Assembly: GCA_038380435.1 (NCBI GenBank)
Contig: JAWZYU010000011.1
Coordinates: forward strand, 82,994,501 to 83,058,500
Direction of reading: 5' to 3'
DNA length: 64,000 nt
From: Ryuthela nishihirai
Lineage: Eukaryota; Arthropoda; Arachnida; Araneae; Heptathelidae
A program made the position numbers and the translations under genes. The notes beneath the pieces were generated by a model, which worked only from the letters and a program-made list of their open reading frames with translations, did no database searches and had not been told where the DNA came from. Below, one piece after another: positions 35,530-46,857 of this stretch. Within the stretch, counting starts at the first letter, position 1. Each line of letters opens with the position of its first letter.

Positions 35530-36688
35530 AAATTTTGCCAACTACCTAAGATTTGCCAAGTTACCTCTTTTTGGCCAACTATCGATTATGTCAAGTAAGC
35601 TCTTTTTTGGACAACTCCCGTATTTGGCTAACTTTGGTAAAATTCAAGTGACTTGGCAAAATTAAGGTGAGATGTAAAATATTGGATTTTCTTTGTAAAA
35701 TTATGGAAGCTGGCAAAATCTAGGGGTCATCAAAATCTATCACCTCAATTTTGCCAAGTCACTTCGATTATTGCCAACTCTCCTAAATTTCACAAAACCA
35801 ATCCCATTTTTCACAACTCGCCAGTATTTTACCAAGTGGATTCGAATTTTTTAAACAGTCCTACATTTTGTCAAGTTACCTTGATTTGGCCAACTCCGGT
35901 AGATTTTGCCAACTCACCATAATTTTACAGAAAAAATTCCAATTTTTACAACTTTCCAGAATTTGCCAGGTCACTTCGAATTTTGCCAACTCTCCTTAAC
36001 TGCACAAAACCAATCCCAATATTCACAACTTGGCTGTATTTTACCAAGTGGCTTCGAATTTTGCCAACTCCCCTAGATTTTGCCAACTTCCATAATTTTA
36101 CACAAAAAAATCCAAATTTTTACATCTCACCTTAATTTTGCCAAGTCACTTCGAATTTTACCAAATCCCCAATTCCAATCTTCACAACTCGCCTGTATTT
36201 TATCAAGTGGATTCGAATTTTGCCAGCTGACCTAGATTTTGCCAAGTTACCTTGATTTTGCTAAGTTACCTCGATTTTGCTAAGTTACCTTGATTTTGCT
36301 AACTCCCCTAGATATTGCGAATTGGCTATAATTTTACAGAAAAAAATTCCAATTTTTACATCTCACCTGAATTTTGCCAACTCTTCAAGATTTTGCCAAG
36401 TTGAGCCCGATTTTGTCAACTCTCCTTAATTTCACAAAACCATTCCCAATTTTTACAATACACCTGTATTTTACCAAGTGACTTCGAATTTTGCCAACTG
36501 TTCTAGATTTTGCTAAGTTTTCTCGATTTGACAACTACCCTAGATTTTGCCAAGTTGTTTTTCGATTTTGCTAACTTCTCTCAATTTTTCAGAATTCATC
36601 AAGATTTTACAAAGTCGCTTCGAATTCTGCCAACACCGATTAACTTTGGAGCGAGCCTCCCCCCCCCCCCCCCATAGCTATGCCCCTG
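35530..36688 (+). mobile_element. Foldback-type element, one arm
   Basis: Array of attttgccaac / ttgccaagttacc units in the same orientation as 14,150-15,600, ending with the terminus ctatgcccctg at 36,688. A ~110-bp internal stretch (about 35,628-35,740) reads in the opposite sense (acttggcaaaattaagg). The left terminus is not identified. Confidence 0.8.
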
Positions 36689-36865
36689 ATGACCATATAG
36701 GAGGTGCAAAGGAGTGGTCTGGAAAATAGAAAATTTATGATTTAGATTATGTGATGATTTAATCCTTTTGGTAAATGATGATGATATGAACTCTTTCAAT
36801 CGAGCTGTCGATGAGACTGGTAGTAGAGTAGGTACTGATAGCAGTAGACTGGTAATAGTTAGGCC

Positions 36866-37146
36866 CATGGGCGTCCGCAGATGAGGGCAAACGGGGCATT
36901 GCCCCCCCCTCCCCCTTATGGGATCGAGTAAAAATTTCCACAAATTATAATCGTAACAATTTAAACGTAATTAATTTATATACATTATCTATGTGTTTTT
37001 GTATTGATGCAATACTGTATTCTATAATGTACTTGTGAAAAAAACCCTAAAAAATTAAATAATTAAATAAAAATTTATTGATGTAATTATTTGTATCCAA
37101 GCTTTGCCCCCCCCCCCCTCTGGAAAATTTTCTGCGGACGCCCATG
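36866..37146. mobile_element. 281-bp MITE with 8-bp target duplication
   Basis: Terminal inverted repeats CATGGGCGTCCGCAG and its exact complement. Perfect flanking duplication gttaggcc at 36,858-36,865 and 37,147-37,154. C- and G-runs lie just inside the ends. An 8-bp duplication fits the hAT or P superfamilies; the CATG terminus favours neither clearly. No transposase. Confidence 0.9.
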
Positions 37147-37199
37147 GTTAGGCCTGAACAATATCATCACTTTAGTGATGAAATTGTTCAGGCCTAACC
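37146..37199. repeat. 25-bp-stem hairpin abutting the MITE
   Basis: 37,146-37,170 pairs with 37,175-37,199 with one mismatch and a 4-nt loop (ttta). The right half matches LINE sequence (gtgatgaaa-ttg-tcag); the left half is its inverted copy. Confidence 0.9.
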
Positions 37200-37456
37200 A
37201 TGAGAGAACCATAGAGATTGCTTCAGGGGCTTTTAAGAATCTAGGAAGAGTGTGCAGTAATATGCGTATACACCTAAAGACTAAAATTAGACTGTATAAT
37301 AATTTCGTTCTTTCTAGGGTTAGTTTTGGTAGTGAAATTTGGATACTTTGTAAACAAGATAACAGGAAACCTGATGCTTTTGATTTTAGATGCTTACGCA
37401 ATATCTTGATCATTAGGTAGTTAAATTTGTATTAATGATGAGGTTAGGCAAAGGAG

Positions 37457-37729
37457 TTGGCAACCACCTTTAAGCAGCATATTGTGCAGAGACTCCGTTG
37501 GTTTGGCCATGTTGCCCGTATGGTTAATTTTATATTCGCAAATAGGGTTATGAACAGTGTGGCTAAAGGCCTCAGAAAAAAGGGGAGACCTAGGATGCTG
37601 TGGGCAGACAATGTAAAACAGGACTTCGTTAGAATTGATGTGCAGTGGCGAGATGCAGCAGATATAGCTCAGGACAGATATGCTTGGAGAACTAAATGCA
37701 CTCTCTGGGTGCACCTCCATAACCCATGA
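37457..37729 (+). pseudogene. LINE C-terminal domain
   Basis: 90 codons with QRLRWFGHVARM, GLRKKGRPRMLWADNVKQD and AADIAQDRYAWR. This is the signature tail of RTE-like endonuclease/reverse transcriptase proteins, uninterrupted here. Upstream, 37,200-37,420 encodes LKTKIRLYNNFVLSRVSFGS and LCKQDNRKPDAFDFRCLRN in a preceding frame. Confidence 0.85.
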
Positions 37730-37759
37730 GTAGTGAAGTCGCACTATACGGTAATTGTT

Positions 37760-38640
37760 ACTTCCGGTATGCGTCACCGACCACGCCCTCACGATGCCAA
37801 TTTCGACCACGCAAATTATTAATAGTTATAATTATGACGTCACCGACCACGCCCCCTTATTAATATCCATAAATAATATTCATAATAAATAATTCATATT
37901 TCATAAAGAACACCTGATTGACCTAACTGTATTCTTAAGCCCCTCTGAAAAGTCCCCCCTTTTCAAAAACTCCTGCGATATCGCGCTTTCGACCACGCCC
38001 CCTTCTAGAAAAGTTCCCGATTTTTCTTGATTACAGACTCCCTGGATTTCCTCGTAAGTGAACACGAGATTTCCAGGTCTTATAAATCTACTCCCAAATA
38101 TTTTTATACTTTAATGTGTTAGTTGTATATTCCCTGTATTTATTTTCGAATTTTTATTTTTATTCCTTATTAAATTAAACACTTATCAAAACTGATGTCC
38201 CCTTTATTAATATGCAACCCTTCATTAAAAATAACCTTATTAATATACACACCCTTTATTAAACGAAACCTTTATTAAATCATAAAAGAAACCCTTATTA
38301 ATATACACACCCTTTATTAAACGTTTATCAAAAATTCCCCCCGGACGACTAACCTCTCAAAATGGCTGATGCAATCGTTAAAGTAATTGCAAAGACCAAC
38401 AAAACTTTCGGTGGCATCCTCTCTCAGATTGGCTGATGCAATCCTCAAAAATAATTGCAAAGTCCAATATTTTGTAACATCGACCTTCATACAATTCTAA
38501 GTCTGGCGACGTGCATTTCGCAACAAGCGTTCGGAATCTCACCCGTACCCTGGACCACGATTTGCAGAAAACCCATTCACACCCTTGATCGTAGTTTTCG
38601 GACACATCTCGAAATTTTTCTAAGTCCAGAGATGTCACTC
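37760..38640 (+). mobile_element. Diverged relative of the long-TIR element
   Basis: 38,090-38,560 is collinear with 29,990-30,340 of the nested element: tttttatactttaatgtg, tttattaatatgcaac, tttcggtggca, tggctgatgcaat and tttcgcaacaa. It contains its own short duplications (ttaatatacacacccttta twice, ggctgatgcaatc twice) and a repeated caccgaccacgccc motif at 37,770-37,850 and 37,990. Only this one side is present. Confidence 0.7.
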
Positions 38641-38659
38641 ATTGACAGCCCTTCTGACT

Positions 38660-40013
38660 AAACCACATTGAATCAATAAAACAAACTTTTTTTGATTCCC
38701 GTATATCCATTACGTGACTGGGTCACAAGTTTAAACTTTTTATTCCTAATACTTATTACCGCTGTATCCTCAGTACATGATGCAAAATATTACTCTTTCC
38801 TAGGAAGTAACGTTACTCAGTAACAATTGATAACAAAATATTATTTCTTCCTCCAAAGAAAAATCACCTAATTATTTGGAAGTAAGATATCATTTTTAAA
38901 AAAAAGCTTCAATTGTAAGCGCTCTCACAGTTTCTAAAAATCGTCTTTTCCACCGTTTCCTGGAGAACGTGTAGTCCAAAGACCAATGACTCATCACGCT
39001 AAATACTATAAAATACACTAAACTACTATAAAATATAATACATTTAATAAGTCTCACTCGATCGATATATTGATAACAACTCTCAACTTACCTGAGCTAA
39101 TCCACCAAAATTTTATTTGCAACTGGACTGATAGTGAAAATTTACCAAATACTTCAGCGATTATATCAGTATATCTATGGAACAAGCTGTATGAGAAAGC
39201 TTCTTCGATACGCTACCGGCAACATAAATATCAGCCTAACTAAAAATTTTCAGGAATAATTTAAAAGTACAGACCTCAGCAATAAGTTTTGGATACTTAT
39301 TACTGTTCAGTGACACCAGTGAAAACGAATTTTTCCCCTGTGCAGAAAAGCGATACTGATATACCTTTCATGCAAAAGTCATGTACTTGGTTAACGATCG
39401 CGGAGTGATGAATTTTTTTCCTTTAACGCGAATGGTTAGATCAGCATTGGATATAAGTGACAGACAATAAATAATGTCTTTACAAACTAAGAGACACTCT
39501 GTGTGAAATATCCCAAGTTCAGAAATACCCTTTTTAAAAAATAGTAAAATTCCCACCATTCACTCTCACACTTCTTAAAATTTAACACTAACTTGTCGCT
39601 TAATCTGAAGAAATGGGCGAGAGACACCCAGCGTGAACAGGCAGTCGGTGCTGACTCAAATGTCATGGGGCACTTACGCACTGACCTATGGAACAGCAAT
39701 TCGATGTGAAAACAGATATGCTACTGCTAACCTAAATCCTTTACTTATGGGAAGAGCTGCCCCGATCCATGATTTTTAACTTCCTCAAGAACCTTTCAAA
39801 CTCTAATGACATAAGTGAAATAATTATTCGTTTCATGTCGAAATGCTGCACTATGCCAGAGAGGGCAGCAGAAGCACCTGTATGTTCCCATCTTAATCTT
39901 CAGGAGGATCTTTTCGGCTTAACGACACAACAGTTCATGGTCTGCAAAAGCACCAATGCGGGTCAGCTGATTTTAAAATGCCCTCTTATACTGTTCATCA
40001 CATTTAAAGAAAG
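38660..40013. other. Unrecognised segment
   Basis: Several ORFs of 63-86 codons without recognisable motifs. No element ends found. Confidence 0.4.
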
Positions 40014-40026
40014 TATGTAGCCGTTA

Positions 40027-40236
40027 GCCGTCCCGTGGCCGAGTGGTTAGCACGCTTGGCTTCTGATCTAAGGGACCTGGGTTTGAGCCCCGGGTAAGGC
40101 ATGGATATATGTGTCGTTTTTCTGCTGAGGTCCTGCCATCCTCTCAGATCTTCTACTTTGGCATATAAACTGACAGGCTCCTGTCAGACCTCTGTGGCAA
40201 GTAGCTGCTTGAGGGGGTATTTATTATTATTTTATT
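40027..40236 (+). mobile_element. tRNA-SINE (family A), clean full-length insertion
   Basis: Perfect 13-bp target duplication tatgtagccgtta at 40,014-40,026 and 40,237-40,249. Head gccgtcccgtggccgagtgg, B box, catataaactgacaggc, tail of TTATT repeats. A good reference copy for the family. Confidence 0.95.
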
Positions 40237-40664
40237 TATGTAGCCGTTACAGGGAGAATATAGTTTTAAAAGAAGAAAAAGGAAATAAAGTACATTACAA
40301 AGGGAAAATCACTGTTAGAAGGAGCACAGGCAGAAAATTGTTAATGTCATCAGAAAAGTGCGACGTATTTTACAAAACGGTACCGACATCACAAAAAATT
40401 CAGTGTAAAAATGGAAAACCAAAAAAGTATCATTTAATACGTTTCGCAGAATAATAGAATGTGTGAAAATTTCAATCCCAGTGTGACGTGATGCATAAGT
40501 AATGCGAAAAGAAATTTTTAGCTTTATTCCCTGTGTCATTTGTTAGGCAGCGATAGTGTTAACATGCACTAATATCCACGAATTTTCATATGACATTCAG
40601 GGTTGTATCATTTCCATCACTTAAATTTCGACTTCTTTTTTTGTTTCAACCAATAACCACGATA

Positions 40665-40802
40665 ATGTACAGTTCCGGTGGTGACTTCGATGCAAAAATG
40701 GCGCAGGGGGGCGATCTTTCTCGCAGTAGCGATATGGCCATGCATTCTGCTAAAAAACAAGCCTGGTCAATGAACGATGCATTTCTCATAGACAATATGT
40801 AA
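40665..40802 (+). CDS. Unrecognised 45-codon ORF
   Basis: MYSSGGDFDAKMAQGGDLSR, then a stretch ending NDAFLIDNM. Its composition (mixed, non-repetitive, GC-richer than the flanks) is more protein-like than most short ORFs here. No family recognised, no splice sites chosen, no transcription evidence. It may be chance. Confidence 0.15.
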   Translation: MYSSGGDFDAKMAQGGDLSRSSDMAMHSAKKQAWSMNDAFLIDNM

Positions 40803-40934
40803 ATAAGATTTGAACTAAAAAGTCATGACATGGCTGAAATTAGGTGTTCCATTATACGAGGAAATCTAATACGTGCATTGCATGTCTAAGTAAGAATCGG
40901 TTTAGTTATTTTTCCTGCTTGCGAATATATATTT

Positions 40935-41075
40935 CTATACTAGTGTGGAATTCTTAGAACAAGTATGTAAGTACACTATGTTTGTGCAAGTGCGAAAATG
41001 GTTGTTTTACCCGCACTGGTGTGGAATTCTTAGAACAAGTTGCACTATATTTTATAAGTGAGAAAGTGGTTGTTT
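40935..41075. repeat. Tandem duplication, ~78-bp unit
   Basis: tgtggaattcttagaacaag occurs twice (about 40,944 and 41,020), each followed by a gtgcaag/gtgagaaagtggttgttt stretch. Confidence 0.75.
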
Positions 41076-41494
41076 TTCTGGCAAGGACACGTTTTTTTGA
41101 TAATGTTATGTATTCCCATATGTGTTTCACTTGTTTGGAAATTTAAAATCTGAAATAACACTACCTGTAGAAAGTAGCATTACTCCATTAAATTCCATTA
41201 CTATGTACTAAATGTTTCTCGAATCTGAAGGAGAGGGCTCACAGAATGGATCGACTACACAATACTGTGCATTCTCGTAACTTCAACCATTTTCCTGATC
41301 TAACGCATAAAGCGCTGTCTTTCAACGGTTATTTCACACTTCAAACACTCATCAAGACAATCAATCGTCACATCACAGAAATAAGGAAGATTGAATAAGA
41401 AAAGAGAAACTATAGGAAAGCGAAAGAAAAGCACCCTACCCACATTCTCACATTAAAAGAAAAAAATATCAGAAACATAACATAAAAGTAAGCA

Positions 41495-41625
41495 TTCATC
41501 GGAGAAACGTTCGCCTCAAAACAGCTAAGATTTCGGAGAAACGTTCGCTCAAACAGCAATCCGGGTCAGATCGACAGAGGGCGCCCTGTGTCAGATTGAA
41601 AGGCAGCAAGGAGAAACGTCGATCA
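41495..41625. repeat. Short repeats of a ggagaaacgttcg motif
   Basis: Found at about 41,499, 41,535 and (as ggagaaacgtcga) 41,610. From here to 42,300 nothing else is recognised. Confidence 0.5.
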
Positions 41626-42337
41626 TACAGGAGGGGCATTAGAATACATGTTTCTGTACGTTCGAAACTTTTTTCCCTCTTTATTACAAGTATGTGCACG
41701 CGCGAAGTACAGTAGTAACAATAGTTTAACAACAAGTATTCGTTTTTTAAGTATTAGGGTATTAATGTCACAGTTTCTTACAACAACGTTCATTTCTAGT
41801 GAGATGCAAGTCAGCAACGTTATTTTTCCTGCAAACATTCACTTTTTGTGCAAGTATGTGAATATTACATGCAACTTTTCAGTTGTATGTGAATCAAATA
41901 TTCACTTTTCTGAACAAGTGCAAAATCGTCCAATGGAGTGAACTACAGTGAAGTCGATTACTCACACAGGACAATAAAAGGCATAGAAGAACGGCCAGAA
42001 AACGTACAAAGTACTAGCGGGGTGGATGGCGGATTATCTTCTAAATATGAAGAAATGAGAATATACAGGAACACACAGTATAATATTTAGGTGTTTAAAA
42101 ACATCCCCATAAATTCTTTGAAACATTTATCGTGTCTGCTTCTTAATATCTATATACTATTCTTTCGAGCACAAATGGTAAAAGATAGAAATTTCGAAGG
42201 AAGGTGATGCAACAGTCATAAAGGCTGTAAATAAAAATCAGTTAGGACATTTAACTCGCGCCATCTAGTGGGAAAAATTAACCCTGTAAAAATACGTCTT
42301 TACTAGATACATCTTTACCATGATGTATTCATGTACT

Positions 42338-42486
42338 GTTAACGGCCATACCAAGCTGACAGCAACGGTTCATATCTGATCCCCGAAGTTAACGCCAAGT
42401 TAACCTGACGCCAAGTTAAGCAGCATTGGGCGCGGTCAGTACTTGGGAGGGTGACCACCTGGGAACACCGAGTGCAGTTGACAATT
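42338..42486 (+). pseudogene. 5S rRNA pseudogene (head of the chimera)
   Basis: gttaacggccataccaagct, gatccccgaagttaa, gcagcattgggcgcgg, cagtacttgggagggtgacc and cctgggaacaccgagtgc match the 5S rRNA plan from 5' end to 3' oligo-T. A ~30-bp internal tandem insertion (gttaacgccaagttaacctg) interrupts the centre. Internal promoter blocks look largely kept. Confidence 0.88.
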
Positions 42487-42705
42487 TTTTAGCCGTCCCA
42501 TGGCCGAGTGGTTAGCACGCTTGGCTACCGATATAAGGGACTTTAGTTCGAGCCCTGGGTAAAGTATGGATGTGTGTGTTGTTTGTCTGCTGAGGTCGTG
42601 GCATCCTCTCAGATCTTTTACTTTGGCATATAAACTGACAGGCTCCTTTCAGACCCCTGTGGCAAGCAGTTGCTTGAGGGGATATTTATTTATTTTATTT
42701 ATTAT
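42338..42705 (+). mobile_element. Chimeric retrosequence: 5S rRNA fused to tRNA-SINE
   Basis: Flanked by a perfect 12-bp target duplication tattcatgtact (42,326-42,337 and 42,706-42,717), so 5S and SINE parts integrated as one unit. The 5S-like part runs to a T6 run (about 42,485), followed at once by the family-A SINE start agccgtcccatggccgag and the usual body and tail. The right arm of the host element lacks the insertion, which confirms the empty site. Confidence 0.92.
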
Positions 42706-43234
42706 TATTCATGTACTAGGGATTAGAAAAATCACTGTCTAAAGAATGTAATCAACCATTCCAAATCATTTGATCAGACCTTCAATAAAAATTGTCTTTT
42801 GAATGTTTGGCTGTTTATAAGTTAATACAATAGCATGAACAGTCATTCTTTCACAATAAGCAATTATAGTATGTTGACTGCATTCACTTTAAGTCTGATT
42901 CGAGTAAACGGAAGACAGTCTGAATAAGCGTTATTACTTTCAAACAGGATAAAGATCCTGTTTAATTTTATATATTTCTATGTTTATGACTATGGAAAGA
43001 TTATGTATATGCGAGAATGTGAGAGTTTCTCTGATCTTATGCAAAGTACGTATATATGCATATTTATATCTGTGGTTAAGAGATGTATGGCATTATGCAT
43101 ATTCATTGGATGTCTTTCTAAGTGTATGTCTCTATGCATACATGAATGCGATTGACTAAGTTTTTGTCTCTCTTCATATATATCTATTTTGTCACACTTC
43201 CATATACATATTTCATGTTCGTCTCTGTACATGT

Positions 43235-43440
43235 GATAATTGTATGGGTGGGTGTGTATGTGCGCGCACGCGTATATTTGTGTGTGTGTGTATGTACGTG
43301 TGTGCACGTGCCCGCGTATGTTTGTGTGTACGAGTATACGTGTATATGTTTTCAAGTTTGTTTCTGCGAATCGAATGTGTTCATGTTTATTTCTGTGAAT
43401 CGGATGTGTGTGTGTGTGTTCATTTTGTTTCTATGAATAG
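43235..43440. repeat. GT-rich microsatellite region
   Basis: Degenerate (gt)n/(tgtg)n with CG interruptions. The overlapping cysteine/valine-rich ORFs are artefacts. Partner (ac)n tract at about 51,045-51,215 in the other arm. Confidence 0.85.
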
Positions 43441-44138
43441 TGTGTTCACACACAAGAATAAATATATTATCTATCTGCCAGTTGCTCGTTACAAAAGAAG
43501 CTAACACTTTACATCCTACAAACCTCAACAGATTGACACTATAGCTCTATTAGGAATTTCCAAAATATATTTTTTATTTCATCGAAACAGAAAAGTCACT
43601 AAACACATACTTGTGAAAGGTTTACTAAAGAGAAAGATGTATTTTCCTTCTCCAATATCGTATACAGTTTTCAGAGTCTTTTATAATTAACTCATTATTT
43701 TACCTTTCTCGATTCAGTTAAGTAGAACGCATAGTCAAAAAAACAGCTTTGCAGGAAAAATCTTTTATTCATACACTCTCTTCAGGAAGGTTACATTTAT
43801 CGATGACTTAATAAAGAATTTATTTTTTCTAAGCAGAATTTGCAGGATTCAAGATCGTAATAAGAGTTACAAGACCACGAACACACCATTTTATTTTACA
43901 TAAGCCGACTCACTCTCATAATAAAGTTTCCGAGAACATTGGTTGGTTAGTTTTTTTGGGTTTTTTTGGCGCATGAGCAACTGAGGCTATAATGCGCCAA
44001 ACGAGGTAAATAGAAGCTAAAAGTCAAGTACCCCTGAACCAAAGTTAAAACCAAGTGCTGTAAAAGGCAAAAGATAAAACCAACAAGATGTATAGATATA
44101 TAACAGAAAAACAATAAAAACAAGATGTAAAGATAACA

Positions 44139-44340
44139 CAGCCGTCTCATGGCCGAGTGGTTAGCGCGCTTGGCTACTGATCTACGGGACCTGGGTTCGA
44201 GCCCCGGGTAAGGCATGACGGTTTGTGTCGTTTTTCTGCTGAGGTTCTGCCGTCCTCTCAGACCTTCTACTATGGCATATAAACTGACAGGCTCCTGTCA
44301 GACCTCTGTGGCAAGCAGCTGCTTGAGGGGGTTTTTATTT
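44139..44340 (+). mobile_element. tRNA-SINE (family A) in the LINE 3' UTR
   Basis: Perfect 11-bp target duplication taaagataaca at 44,128-44,138 and 44,341-44,351. Full-length: cagccgtctcatggccgagt head, B box gggttcgagccccgggtaag, tail. Opposite in strand to the LINE. Confidence 0.95.
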
Positions 44341-44474
44341 TAAAGATAACAACAACAAGATGAAAATATAACACACACAAAAAGGTGTAAATATAACAAA
44401 AACAACAAGATGTATATAATAAAAGACAACCCAGGTGTAAAGCCTGGGTTAGACATAAAAAATACAAGATAAAA

Positions 44475-45283
44475 TCAAAGTTGATTAAAATAGCCACAAT
44501 GCTTCAAAAAGATAAAAACTGGCGGTAAAACACAATGATCAGATAAAAGATGTCCGAGTGTAAGAGGCTCGGACATAAAATTATGAAAGTTAAAATATAT
44601 TTTACGTTCGAAATTAAAAGCTTGACATTCAATTAAAACATGTTTAACAGTTAAAACGGTGTCACAAAACTCGCACTTAGGTACGTCGTCCGCCCGTAGA
44701 AGAAACGAGTGAGTAAGAAACGAATGACCTAAGTGGAGCTGAGCAACTACAACTTCCTCCTTGCGATTCCTGTGGTAACAAGACTGCCATGGTTTGATGA
44801 TAGGGTTGATCTCAAAGAGCTTGTTCGTAAGATGTTATGATCAAGATCTCTGCCACTGTGCCCGGAGCTCGGTGGTAAAACGCCGAAAATCCAGATATGG
44901 AACCGGCAATGGAGAGTCGGACAGGGGCGTGGCTGACCTGGCAGCGGCATCTGCCAAATCATTGCCCCTGATACCGATGGACCGGGCACCCAACAGAAAT
45001 GAATGGTAGTTGTGGCTGCCAGATGTAGTTGCTGGCAGATTTTAGTAAGAACTGGGTGAGGCCGATGCCTCACTGAGATCAAAGCCTGTAGCGAGTCGGT
45101 GTAAAGCACACACCGACGATGATGCTTAGCCGCCACGTGGTCCAAGGCGAGATTGATAGTGTGCAACTCTGCAGTGAAGATGGAACACTGCAGTGGGATC
45201 TGGTCTGCAATAATTAAATCACAACAGACCGTGGCCAATCCCACTGATGTGTTGGACTTCGAGCCATCTGTAAAGATAGGCAA
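44475..45283 (-). pseudogene. I-type LINE RNase H and C-terminal zinc finger
   Basis: 45,283-44,950: PIFTDGSKSNTSVGLATVCC, IFTAELHTINLALDHV and VLYTDSLQALISV supply the D-E-D of RNase H, then HFCWVPGP. After a frame change, 44,760-44,475 reads VVVAQLHLGHSFLTHSFLLR, CEFCDTVLTVKHVLIEC and ends in a TGA at 44,475-44,477. The C-x2-C...H...C cluster is the C-terminal finger found in many I/R1 LINEs. Confidence 0.85.
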
Positions 45284-45780
45284 GAAATCTGGTGCTCAGC
45301 ACGATGGCTGGCAAAGAATTGCTAGTACACACAGTCGGGTGTAAAGGCCTTCCCCGTCCTGCACATGGAAAAATCACAGGAAGGGGAAACAGCGAGCCAC
45401 AGTGGAAGTGGCTCAACTGTCAACTGTGCGACGCTATCGAGACTGGTGTCGAGGTCTCCGAGGTAGCCACGGACTCGTAAACGAAATGGACGAATGGCAG
45501 TCGGCCGATTAACGTAAAGCATTTCCCACTTTGGACTGAAAACGCAGTCCCAAGTGGGATGGCCAGGCAGGGATCGCAATTTAGGTGCATATTGAAGGGA
45601 CAGCTGCTGACGGCGAAGAGATAAAGAAGGTTCGTCGGTCTCAACGTAAAGACTCTGGACTGGTGAGGTGTGGAAGGCTCACGTGCAAACACGAAGAGCC
45701 TGGTGATGGAGGGGGTCCAGCACCTTCACCACAGAATCCCGGGTGGAGTCATACACCTGGGATCTGTAGTCCAGTTTCGA

Positions 45781-46857
45781 TCAGACAAGTGCACGGTACA
45801 GGTGGAGCAAAGAACTTTGGTCCGCCCCCCAAGAAAGGGAGGAGAGGACCTTGACAATGTTCAATGCCAGTGTGCACTTGGACCTGAGATGACGTATGTG
45901 AGGTAAAATGGTCAATTTCCGATTGAATATGAGACCGAGAAATTTGGTCTCCGCCACAACTGGAATGATGTTACCTCCGAGCCGCAGCTGGGGATCCAGA
46001 TGAAGATTACGCTTGTGGCAAAAGTGCACACAAGTGGTCTTATGTGGGAAGAACCGAAACCCGTTTCCCGTCGCCCAAACCGAGATTGTTCAGGACAATT
46101 TGCAGTTGTCTTTCAATGACCCTCATGCTGGACGAAGAGCAAAAGATGCTAAAGTCATCCACATAGAGGGCATTTCTTACTGATGGAGGAAGTTGTCTAG
46201 TTATAGAATTAATCTTGACAGTGAAAAGCGTAACACTCAAGATGCAGTCTTGTGGCACCCCCTGTTCTTTGGGTTTTGGCCGCAACAGAGTGTTGCCGAC
46301 ATGAACACGAAAAAAACGTGTTGATAAGAAGTTGGAGATGAAGTTCGGCATGTGACCTTTCGAGCCGAAGCTGTGAAGGTCACAAAGAATGCCAAATCTC
46401 CAAGCTGTGTCGTAGCCTTTTCGATGTCAATGGAAATTGACACCAGGTGCTCTCTTCGTAAAAATGAGTTTCTGATAGCTGATTCGAGGTGTATCAGATG
46501 GTCAAGAGTTAATCGTTGCCTGCGAAAGCCACACTGGGTGTTGGAAAGGTTGTGATGTTCTAAATACCAGATGAGTCTGGCATTTACCATTCTTTCCAAC
46601 ACTTTGCACACAGCTCGTCAACGCAATGAGATGATAATTCGAAGGAATCTTGGAATCCTTTCCTGGCTTCGGGAAGCCAAGACGATTGCGTCCCGCCAGG
46701 AGTCCGGAAACTGCTCCTCGAGAAAAATACGATTGAAAAGATGGAGCAGCCGATCCTTACTCGATGGTGAGAGATGTTGGAGCATGGCATAATGGACATT
46801 TTCCAGCCGTACAGCAGAGGCACGACAATAGTGTAGAGCAAGGCAAAGCTCCTTCAC
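45781..46857 (-). pseudogene. I-type LINE reverse transcriptase
   Basis: From the N-terminal side: LFNRIFLEEQFPDSWRDAIV (46,760), CKVLERMVNARLIWYLEHHN and QCGFRRQRLTLDHLIHLESA (46,610-46,500), then VSISIDIEKA (palm Asp), EQGVPQDCILSVTLF (46,260), and NALYVDDFSIFCSS (46,170) containing the YVDD-type active site. The thumb follows with KTTCVHFCHKRNLHLDPQ-like text and LGLIFNRKLTILPHI (45,930). Frameshifts separate blocks, so it is inactive, but all core motifs are readable. Confidence 0.88.

Larger units (their letters stand above)
36728..37735 (+). mobile_element. RTE-like LINE, 3' portion
   Basis: Starts in the RT palm (DDLILLVNDDDMNSFNRAVD, degenerate) at about 36,745 and runs through the thumb (ASGAFKNLGRV, 37,217) and the C-terminal region to gcacctccataaccca at 37,728. 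It is interrupted by a 281-bp DNA element and a hairpin at 36,866-37,199, with loss of part of the thumb. Same family as the palindrome LINEs, but this C-terminal end is the best preserved in the window. Confidence 0.85.

Noticed and set aside
36599..36943. 114-codon ORF with Pro/Gly runs
   Set aside because: Spans the end of the foldback element, a C run and the MITE terminus; composition is driven by those.
40027..40110. Functional tRNA gene
   Set aside because: The tRNA-like head is the 5' part of a SINE with target duplications and a shared 3' body; all tRNA-like heads in the window belong to SINEs or decayed relatives.
42338..42486. Functional 5S rRNA gene
   Set aside because: It has a ~30-bp internal insertion, lies inside a retroposed unit with a target duplication, and is not in a 5S array.
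43146..43504. Val/Cys-rich ORFs around 43.2-43.5 kb
   Set aside because: Produced by the (GT)n tract; the same composition appears in complement in the other arm at about 51.05-51.2 kb.
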